Shown here piece after piece: positions 7,093-13,133 of a stretch of 13,133 bases of DNA (the first letter of the stretch is position 1; each line of letters opens with the position of its first letter). A program made the position numbers and the translations under genes. Source of the DNA: an uncultured Oscillospiraceae bacterium (GTDB lineage Bacteria > Bacillota > Clostridia > Oscillospirales > Oscillospiraceae); assembly GCA_934561175.1 (NCBI GenBank), contig CAKTFW010000041.1, positions 1-13,133 on the forward strand, read 5' to 3'. The notes below the pieces were generated by a model that was not told where the DNA came from, searched no databases, and worked only from the letters and a program-made list of their open reading frames with translations.

Positions 7093-9720
7093 TCAAGGGC
7101 AGGAACTTGTCCCTTCAGAAGAACCGGTGCCGCATTTCACAGATGTTTTCTTGTTGCGAACAAGTGTCCCCCCCCCCACAATTTTTCCACTGATAACCGT
7201 ATGCAAACTGCGTTCCAGCATCATCACATCCAGCGGTTTCGACACATGCGCATTCATTCCGGCATCCAGGCAAGCCTGAATGTCCTCAGTAAAGGCATTG
7301 GCCGTCATCGCGACAATCGGAATCGTCTTTCCCAATGAATTCTCTCCATTGCGGATCGCTCTGGTGGCCTCCAACCCATTCATCACCGGCATCTGCACAT
7401 CCATCAGAATCGCATCGTAATCGCTGGGTTTCACTGTAGAAAAGGCGTTTACCAGTTCCCTGCCATTCGGATAAATCACACAGCTTGCACCGTTCATATC
7501 CAGGATGGCCTCCAAAATCTCTGCGTTCAGATCGTTGTCCTCCGCGCAGAGGAATCGCATCCCGCGCAGGACGGAATGGTGCTGTTCCTCCTGCTCATCA
7601 ATCTCACCATTGATCCGCGCCATTGCGCGGGCGAGATTCGATAGAAAGAACGGCCGCGGAATCAATCCATCCACACCAGTGTGCAGCAGAATTTCATGTA
7701 CCTGCTCCTGCTGCGCGTAATCACAGCAGAAGATCAAAACAGCGTCCTTCGCTGCTTCGCGCAGCAGGCGGACGGTATCCGCAAGCGTTCGGTCATGCAG
7801 ATGTCCGGCCAGCAAAATCACATCCGCACGGTTCTGATCCAGCAGTGCCGTGGCTTCCTGCGCTGTCCGCGCGACGCGGAAGCTGCATCCGGCTTCCCGC
7901 ATGGATGCCTGCATATTTTGAATCAGAACATCCTCATCCGAAATTAGCAGGACGCTTTCCGCATCGATTCTGCGTGCCGCACTGCGGTCAATAGGGAATG
8001 TCAGCGTTACCACAAAGCGGCTGCCCACATCCACCGCGCTCTGAATGTCAATTGTGCCGCCCATCAGATCTACGATATTCTTCGTAATCGCCATACCAAG
8101 GCCCGTACCCTGTACCTTATTGGTCATGGAGTTTTCTGAACGAGTGAACGGTTCAAAAATATGCTCCACAAACTCCGGAGACATGCCATAACCATTATCG
8201 GTTACCGCGATTTCAATGGTCGCATGATCCGGAATATCACAGGACAGCTCGGTCAGATCAAAATTAATCTTGCCACCATAAGGGGTATACTTGACCGCAT
8301 TGGACAGCAGATTCAGGAAAATCTGCCGCAGTCGTACACTGTCACCAATCAGGTATTCGTGCGCGACCGTATGGACACGGATCAGGAAGGTCTGCCCGCG
8401 CTCAGCGGTTTGAGAGCGGATGATGCTGTCCACCTGTCCCACCTGCTCGGCCAGACTGATCGCGTCCTGATTCAGCGCCATCTCGCTGGACTCAATCTTG
8501 CTCATGTCCAGAATATCATTGACCAGGCTCAGCAGATGGCGGCTAGACATACGCACCTTTTCAATATAGGTATGCAGCTTATCGGAGGTATCCTTCTCAT
8601 GCGCCATCAGGTCAGTAATGCCCACAATAGCGTTCATTGGTGTACGAATATCGTGGGACATATTGGAGAGGAATTCGCTCTTTGCCCGTGTTGCCTTTTC
8701 GGCCACTTCCAGCGCCGCTTTTTGCTGGTGGCGCTGCATCCGAAAAATGAAGATCACACATATGCCAATCATGAGGGTGGAGAAGGCTATCACCGCAAAC
8801 ATGGTAGTATTGACCAGCTTTACCGTATTCATCGCGACAGCCTTGGCGTTGACAAGGAATACCAGCGTCCATTCGACATTTTCCATGCGGTACATGGAGT
8901 AGAAATATTCCTCCCCATTCAAAACAGCGTTGGAATATGCCGTGCCGCTGGCGTCCAACTCCGTGCGGGCTGCGTCAAAGGATGTATCGTGGCGGTATTC
9001 CATCCCCTCCAGCACAGTATAGAGGTTATGGCCGTGAATCAGATTACTGTCCCGGCTGCTGAACAACTTCAGTCCGGCACGGTCAATCACATATACGCCA
9101 CTGCCACCCTCATAGGCCGCACAGTCAAAATACGGCTCCAATTCGCTCATGTCCCTGGCGCAGCCATAATATACAAGTTCCGTTCCTTTTTCCAGCATCA
9201 CCGGATCGGTCAAGCGCTTCAAATATACCATTTTCGTGCGGTTGGTGGTGACGGTATTGGAAACATAGCTGATACGGTCCGGGTCATCCATCAGGTAATC
9301 CAATTCCTGCAGCGTTCCCTTCGCACCGTTTTCGGTATAATATCTTCCATGGTTGTCCACGGCGATGAGGTTATCCAACTCAGCGTCCAGTTCGTTCATT
9401 TTCGCCTGCTGGTCCATAAATTGCTGTAATTCTTCCACATCGGCAGGCTGCGCCGCCTCCACATAGTTGGAGAGCACATTCACCGTACTCCACTGTGCGC
9501 CCACGACATTCTCCAGACCGGAAAACAGCTGGGCGGTAACATCCTGCATCTGGCTCAGACGCTCGGCATACAGGATCTGATCGTCATACCGGGTGTAGAG
9601 GAATGTGAATGCGCCAAAGCCCATCGCGACGATCAATATGACGATCCCGATAAACCGCATTGTTTGTCCAACCAGACTCCATCTGGAGGCTGACGCGTGG
9701 TCAGCTTTCTTCATTTCCAT
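7093..9720 (-). CDS. Membrane hybrid histidine kinase with pseudo-receiver and receiver
   Basis: The 875-residue sensor kinase has a membrane span at about 21-42, an extracytoplasmic sensor region of about 260 residues (probably Cache-like) and a second span at about 303-326. The HisKA helix carries phospho-acceptor His356 (MSHDIRTPMNAI). The HATPase has an N box ending at Asn474, a G1 box DNGYGM (508-513) and a G2 box GTGLGM (538-543). A first receiver-like domain (588-700) has Ala638 where the phosphorylated Asp should be and Arg-Pro for the conserved Lys-Pro, so it is inactive. The last domain is a true receiver with acidic pocket Glu727/Asp728, acceptor Asp774, Thr806 and Lys828. A GGGAG site is seven bases before the ATG, and the broken binding-protein gene ends 15 bases upstream. 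No output DNA-binding domain is present, so a separate partner is expected. A run of ten G encodes part of the short tail after the receiver. Confidence 0.93.
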   Translation of the reverse strand: MEMKKADHASASRWSLVGQTMRFIGIVILIVAMGFGAFTFLYTRYDDQILYAERLSQMQDVTAQLFSGLENVVGAQWSTVNVLSNYVEAAQPADVEELQQFMDQQAKMNELDAELDNLIAVDNHGRYYTENGAKGTLQELDYLMDDPDRISYVSNTVTTNRTKMVYLKRLTDPVMLEKGTELVYYGCARDMSELEPYFDCAAYEGGSGVYVIDRAGLKLFSSRDSNLIHGHNLYTVLEGMEYRHDTSFDAARTELDASGTAYSNAVLNGEEYFYSMYRMENVEWTLVFLVNAKAVAMNTVKLVNTTMFAVIAFSTLMIGICVIFIFRMQRHQQKAALEVAEKATRAKSEFLSNMSHDIRTPMNAIVGITDLMAHEKDTSDKLHTYIEKVRMSSRHLLSLVNDILDMSKIESSEMALNQDAISLAEQVGQVDSIIRSQTAERGQTFLIRVHTVAHEYLIGDSVRLRQIFLNLLSNAVKYTPYGGKINFDLTELSCDIPDHATIEIAVTDNGYGMSPEFVEHIFEPFTRSENSMTNKVQGTGLGMAITKNIVDLMGGTIDIQSAVDVGSRFVVTLTFPIDRSAARRIDAESVLLISDEDVLIQNMQASMREAGCSFRVARTAQEATALLDQNRADVILLAGHLHDRTLADTVRLLREAAKDAVLIFCCDYAQQEQVHEILLHTGVDGLIPRPFFLSNLARAMARINGEIDEQEEQHHSVLRGMRFLCAEDNDLNAEILEAILDMNGASCVIYPNGRELVNAFSTVKPSDYDAILMDVQMPVMNGLEATRAIRNGENSLGKTIPIVAMTANAFTEDIQACLDAGMNAHVSKPLDVMMLERSLHTVISGKIVGGGTLVRNKKTSVKCGTGSSEGTSSCP
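7168..7177 (-). repeat. G10 homopolymer near the 3' end of the histidine kinase gene
   Basis: Ten consecutive C on the plus strand are ten G in the coding strand, giving the Gly-Gly-Gly at residues 849-851, just after the receiver domain. One base fewer gives a short tail ending after about 10 further codons (GHLFATRKHL). One base more gives a different tail ending after about 18 codons. Such tracts can slip in replication or be misread in sequencing. Confidence 0.9.
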
Positions 9721-9735
9721 TCATTAACTCCCAAA

Positions 9736-11201
9736 TCAGTTCCATGTAATATCTGCCGGAGAAAAAGTCTCAAATCTGCTTAAATATTCCTGCATCACAG
9801 TCAGCCCCACAATGCCGGTATCCTGAATATTGCCTTCCTCCTGCACTGCATTGCTGGCGCCACAGATGGCAACTGTATAAGTCTTTTCGTCCTCCAATGT
9901 AAAGCCGTCCGGCGTAATCAGAGTATAAGGAAACAGACGGCTTTCATCATCGTATTTATCATAGCCGGTTTCTGCTAATTCCTTGATGCGTGCGCCGGCA
10001 AGCGTGACGGTCTGGATTGTACCCGTTCAGCCAGTGGGCAGCATGGCAGTCAACTCCTGATCGGTAATTGGCATCGCATAGAGCTGGCACTGCACACCAC
10101 GGGTGTTCATTGCAATATCCTCATCTGTCTGATACCATTTGTTGCTAGACACCAGCGCCACATCCGCGCCGCTGGCTTTTGCAAACTGAATACCCACCAG
10201 CTCCGCGCAGTCCTGCACGCTCAGGATCTCGGTCACGGTGGTATACACATTGTCGGAGTTATCGCTGAGCAGATGCTGACTGTCATCCAGCGTCTGAATC
10301 ACCGCGTCAATATCACACTCGCCCTTCATAAACGAAAACATCTTCTCACCCACGGGCACAACCAAATCTTCCCAACCGGTATAGATGTACGGGGCAACAT
10401 AGCCCTCATTCATCGCTGCTGGTATTGGTGTCGCTGTCCTGGTCGCCGTTGAATGTCAGCATTCCAATATTCCGCCAGCGCTGAACATTCTGTACTTCAA
10501 CCATCAGGTCGGCATTGTCTCTGGCGTTTACCGCACCAGCCAGAAATTCATTCTGCCACTTGCGTCCCTCCGTGGTGTTGGCATAGCCGGCACTGAGAAT
10601 GTTAAACAAATACTGGAAGCCATAGCCGGGAAACTGCACCTGGATGATCGCCAACTGGCCGCCGGCAGCCGCTGCCTGGGGTGCCAGCGCCTCCAACTCT
10701 TCCAGGGAGGTGGGCAGAGTCCAGCCATGCGCTTCCAGCAGCGTTTGATTATAGGTAATGCCAAGAACGGAGTAGTACAGAGGCAGCATATAGATGCTGC
10801 CGTTATCCGTGACCTCCCGCAGGCGCTGGTCTGTAAAGTTGTCCGTGAAAGGATAAGCAGACAGGTCCAGCAACCGCTCGCTTACATCGGTCACGGCAGG
10901 ATTATACATACTGCCAAAATAAATATCCGTCATATTGTCGGACTCCATCTGCATCTTGGCGTAAGCGGTGGCGTTATAACCGCTGTATGGAACGAATTCA
11001 ATATTGATCTCCGGGTATTTCTCGTGCACCAGATCCACCAAATGGCTGGGATTGCGGAACGGCACCATTGCGGTCATAGTAATCGGCTCATGCTCTGCGC
11101 TGCTATCGTAGGTACCCGGCTCTTTTTTCGCCGCAGCCGGACAGCAGCGATACCATGCAAATCACAACCAGCAACAGGCTCAAGATGCGCTTTTTCTGCA
11201 T
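9736..11201 (-). pseudogene. Lipoprotein solute-binding protein fused to a 5'-nucleotidase C-terminal-like domain, broken
   Basis: The gene begins at 11201 with a lipoprotein signal peptide, MQKKR then a hydrophobic stretch and lipobox LLSGC with Cys23. Three lesions follow. First, a run of six A (11123-11128) throws the frame; with five A it reads CGEKEPGTYDS and runs on in the frame that holds the binding fold. That frame (to 10406) contains sugar-binding-protein-like sequence such as YFGSMYNPAVTD and PLYYSVLGITYNQTLL. Second, at 10406-10413 the frame changes: the sequence jumps from NIGMLTFNGD to NEGYVAPYIYTGWEDLVVP, and only about 250 residues of the binding part remain where about 400 are usual, so an internal deletion is likely. 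Third, the 5'-nucleotidase-C-like part has an in-frame TGA (10027-10029) after AMLPTG, yet continues in frame for 96 more codons (TGTIQTVTLAGARIKELAET onward) to a TGA at 9736. It should have supplied the ligand-binding partner of the adjacent kinase. Confidence 0.82.
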
Positions 11202-11348
11202 CACAGTGTTTTCCCGCTCTTCTCAACTGCGCACAAAAACCTGCCGAAAACATTGTCTGCCGCCAAATACTACAGATTTTGTGTTCTGTTGTAATCAATG
11301 CGTTTCAGCGGTTACATATCAAACTTTTAACTACATTTTTACAGTTTA

Positions 11349-11377
11349 ATTATATCCAGATTGCATTTACATTGCAA
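11349..11377 (-). promoter_or_regulatory. Promoter inside the invertible segment, directed at the binding-protein/kinase operon
   Basis: On the minus strand TTGCAA (11372-11377), 17 bp, then a perfect TATAAT (11349-11354). Transcription would start near 11342, giving a leader of about 140 bases that includes the left repeat arm. In the orientation seen here the operon would be ON. Confidence 0.7.
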
Positions 11378-11388
11378 CGCTTTTTGCA
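11373..11388. promoter_or_regulatory. Possible regulator site overlapping the -35
   Basis: TGCAA (11373-11377) and TTGCA (11384-11388) form an inverted repeat with a CG step between them, reminiscent of LacI-family half-sites. ATTGCA also occurs twice, 11 bp apart (11360-11365 and 11371-11376). No regulator gene is adjacent, so this is only a suggestion. Confidence 0.25.
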
Positions 11389-11517
11389 CGAAAAAGATGA
11401 AAATTCAGCGATTTTTGCCCGTTTTTTTCACATTTATTTGCAAAAAGAACTATCTTGATTGCCATTTTTATACTATAATGGTTATAAAATCAAGAATGAT
11501 TTACAACAGAACACAAA

Positions 11518-12369
11518 TTACGTGATCACCAACCCTAACCGCCCCATCTGGCGGGCGTGAACCGCACCGCTCTCGGCGGTATAAATTCGCGTGGTGGCAA
11601 TGCTGGAATGACCGAGAATATCCGCAAGACGGCTCAGGTCCCGCTCCAGCGAATAGAATGTCCGGGCAAACAGATGGCGCAGGCTGTGGGGAAAAACTTT
11701 TTCCGGCGCCACATGGGCGCTTTCGCACAGAGCTTTCATATCCCGCCAGATATTGCTTCGATCCAACGGTCTCCCCGTTCGGGTGGTAAATACCGCCCCG
11801 GCGGTCTTTTTTTGTTTTCGAGCATAATTCCGCAAAAGCCTCCGCAGCTTCTCCGGCAGAAACACAATCCGTCGCTTTCCCTTATTGGAAATTTCCGTCC
11901 GTCCAATCTGCACGGCCTCCACCGTGATGAACCGCAGCTCCGACACCCGGATACCGGTGGCGCAGATGGTTTGAATCACAAGCGCGAGCCGCTCATTGTC
12001 CTTCCCCTGCGCCGCCTGCACCAGACGGGTATACTCCGCGCGTGTCAGTTCGCGGCTCTCATCCGCAAACAGAGATTTTTGCACACGCAGCAGCTTGACA
12101 GTCATACCGCACCAACCATAAAAGCGCAGATAGCCGTTTACGGCGGTCAACATGGAGTTCACGGTCGCCGGAGCATATCTGCCAACAAGCTGCTCTTTCC
12201 AGCCGATCAGCGCGGCCTTGGTCAGCGGTGCACCGTGAAGATCAGCGCAGAGCATCTCCAGGTCATGGGCGTATTTTTGAATTGTGGCAGCAGAGCGCTC
12301 CTGCTCCCGCAGATCAGTCAAATATTGTTCAATCCGTGCGGCGGACACGGACGGCTGCATTTTCGGCAT
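11518..12369 (-). CDS. Tyrosine recombinase (XerC/D-type integrase), candidate invertase
   Basis: The 283-residue protein is a complete tyrosine recombinase. Residues 8-85 are a SAM-like N-terminal core-binding domain (IEQYLTDLREQERSAATIQKYAHDL). The catalytic domain has Arg141 (ATGIRVSEL), Lys163 (NKGKRR), His228 and Arg231 (PHSLRH), His254 (LGHSS) and nucleophile Tyr263 (TTRIYT), so all six usual residues are present. Length fits Xer and single-gene invertases rather than long phage integrases. An AGGAGG site (12377-12382) lies seven bases before the ATG. Its stop codon touches one arm of the 17-bp inverted repeat, and no phage or conjugation gene accompanies it. I infer that it flips the adjacent 240-bp promoter segment; a role on another site elsewhere in the genome is the alternative. 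Confidence 0.92.
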   Translation of the reverse strand: MPKMQPSVSAARIEQYLTDLREQERSAATIQKYAHDLEMLCADLHGAPLTKAALIGWKEQLVGRYAPATVNSMLTAVNGYLRFYGWCGMTVKLLRVQKSLFADESRELTRAEYTRLVQAAQGKDNERLALVIQTICATGIRVSELRFITVEAVQIGRTEISNKGKRRIVFLPEKLRRLLRNYARKQKKTAGAVFTTRTGRPLDRSNIWRDMKALCESAHVAPEKVFPHSLRHLFARTFYSLERDLSRLADILGHSSIATTRIYTAESGAVHARQMGRLGLVIT

Positions 12370-12397
12370 AATGGTACCTCCTGAAAGTAGTACCGTT

Positions 12398-12403
12398 ATT
12401 GTA
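12398..12403 (-). promoter_or_regulatory. Possible -10 of the recombinase promoter with GTACC repeats
   Basis: TACAAT on the minus strand (12398-12403) lies 28 bases before the start codon; a weak TTGTAT (12423-12428) lies 19 bp further upstream. GTACCG occurs at 12390-12395 and 12401-12406 (11 bp apart), with GGTACC at 12373-12378 next to the ribosome site. These copies could bind a regulator. Confidence 0.4.
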
Positions 12404-12427
12404 CCGAGCCATACGGTTGCCTATACA

Positions 12428-12457
12428 AAAGGCTGGCGGGAAACTCCGCCAGCCTTT
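12428..12457 (-). terminator. Hairpin terminator after the alcohol dehydrogenase relic
   Basis: AAAGGCTGGCGG (12428-12439) pairs perfectly with CCGCCAGCCTTT (12446-12457) over a six-base loop. It sits seven bases after the TGA at 12464-12466, which marks the original end of the dehydrogenase gene, and separates it from the recombinase. Confidence 0.75.
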
Positions 12458-12463
12458 CATGCA

Positions 12464-13133
12464 TCACGGGTTCAGTTTTCCGGCAATCGCATCTTCGATC
12501 ATCTCCGCCATTTTCCGTCGTCATCGGCATAATCCGGCACGGCATCGGGCCAAAAGATGCGATGATCTCCAGCAGCTCATCCTTCGCATTCGGATTCGCT
12601 GCCAGTTCGCCATAGGTAAAGGCAATTCCAAACTCCCGGTATAGCAATCTCAGGGCCTCCAGTGCCTCTTGCAGCAGCGGTTCCTCCGCCTTTTCCTTCC
12701 CTGTGATACCAAGAATTTCAGTAAAATAACGATGGAAAATGGCTTTATCTACGCTGGCACGGTAGATTTCCTTCAACCAATATGGGAATAAACCCGTCAA
12801 CGCCTGCGGATAATCCAGCCCCAGATACCGCTGGACAAAGGACTGAAGTGGGTACGGAGCAAACTCCGGTTCCCGTCCAAGATCGTTAATTCCGGAAAGT
12901 GCCAGTGCGCTGTTTAACAGCAGCGTGCCGCGCGCCTCTTCGTCCGCCGGATCCGCCAAACTTCGCCGCAGACAAGTAAGAATCGTTTTCATCGAGGCTT
13001 CCGCATAATGCTCTGCCAGCGGAGAACGGCTCAAATTCAGATAATTGATTTAAAAGCCACACCCGGATCAGACTGTGCATTGACTTCACTTGCAGTCGAT
13101 GAACCACTTGAATATGCGAGATTATATCTTGAG
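12464..13133 (-). pseudogene. Iron-containing alcohol dehydrogenase (YqhD/BDH-like), C-terminal relic
   Basis: The sequence resembles the helical C-terminal domain of iron-dependent alcohol dehydrogenases: NLSRSPLAEHYAEASMKTIL, then EARGTLLLNSALALSG, matching the segment that in intact enzymes precedes a metal-binding histidine helix. Several signs show decay. The frame is closed upstream by a TAA (13050-13052), and the preceding SHI-type motif lies in another frame. The expected metal-binding histidines in the H-x-x-E-H and IPHG regions are replaced (PLQSFVQRYLGLDYPQALT). Near 12511-12514 an A run (four A on the coding strand) shifts the frame; removing one A restores a helical end, EMAEMIEDAIAGKLNP, that stops at 12464 just before a terminator. 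The open frame that continues to 12396 has an unlikely tail. The gene runs out of the window on the right. Confidence 0.65.

Larger units (their letters stand above)
11278..11517. repeat. Candidate invertible promoter segment bounded by a 17-bp perfect inverted repeat
   Basis: The left arm TTTGTGTTCTGTTGTAA (11278-11294) is the exact reverse complement of the right arm at 11501-11517; 206 bp lie between. The right arm directly abuts the stop codon of a tyrosine recombinase (11518-11520). The segment is AT-rich, holds no gene, and contains a promoter aimed at the binding-protein/kinase operon. This arrangement (recombinase, inverted repeats, promoter between them) is that of phase-variable invertible promoters such as those controlled by RecV-type tyrosine recombinases. 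Inversion itself is inferred. Confidence 0.7.

Noticed and set aside
8161..9429. Rightward 422-codon open frame
   Set aside because: Antisense to the histidine kinase, rich in His and Gln as expected from reverse reading of this codon usage, with no recognisable domain.
11155..11349. Small rightward 64-codon open frame in the lipoprotein leader region
   Set aside because: It is antisense to the lipoprotein signal peptide, spans a repeat arm, and has no ribosome site.
11518..12369. Recombinase as integrase of a prophage or conjugative element
   Set aside because: No phage, excisionase, mobilisation or attachment-site repeat is visible nearby; the inverted repeat touching its 3' end fits an invertase better.

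Overview
This window looks like chromosomal DNA from a low-to-mid GC Firmicute of class Clostridia, probably an Oscillospiraceae-type gut anaerobe. The grounds are strong AGGAGG-type ribosome binding sites, sigma-A style promoters with TATAAT or extended TGnTACAAT boxes, a fermentative gene set (malic enzyme, a relic of iron-dependent alcohol dehydrogenase), and a lipoprotein binding protein placed ahead of a hybrid histidine kinase. No rRNA, tRNA, CRISPR array or phage structural gene is visible. The taxon is inferred from gene content only.

Left part (1-5150). The 3' end of an amidohydrolase converges on a short malic enzyme, with a perfect 38-bp palindromic bidirectional terminator between them. 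Upstream of malic enzyme is a leftward pair: a condensation-type (HxxxDG) acyltransferase, annotated in relatives as alcohol acetyltransferase, and a zinc-ribbon protein with six membrane spans. A divergent rightward unit of HSL-type alpha/beta hydrolase plus a small GIY-YIG nuclease starts 143 bp away. The acyltransferase, membrane protein and hydrolase may form one ester-making and ester-breaking module.

Middle part (5079-7077). A LysR regulator and a divergent carboxymuconolactone-decarboxylase/cupin gene share an intergenic region with a perfect 16-bp palindrome overlapped by a second inverted repeat, placed where a LysR activator would bind. Hairpin terminators bound both outer sides.

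Right part (7093-13133). A large membrane hybrid histidine kinase (transmembrane segments, HisKA, HATPase, degenerate receiver, true receiver) follows the remains of a lipoprotein solute-binding / 5'-nucleotidase-C gene. That gene carries at least three lesions: a one-base frameshift in an A run, an internal junction that changes frame and appears to remove part of the binding fold, and an in-frame TGA. Upstream is a 240-bp segment (11278-11517) bounded by a perfect 17-bp inverted repeat. It contains a good promoter aimed at the binding-protein/kinase operon, and its outer end abuts the stop codon of a complete tyrosine recombinase. I read this as a candidate invertible promoter switch (inverton) with its own recombinase, phase-varying a signalling operon. 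The kinase also has a G10 tract near its C-terminus. The right edge holds a frameshifted relic of an iron-containing alcohol dehydrogenase.

The likely invertible promoter with its recombinase is the most notable part of the window. The left and middle parts hold intact, ordinarily organised genes.
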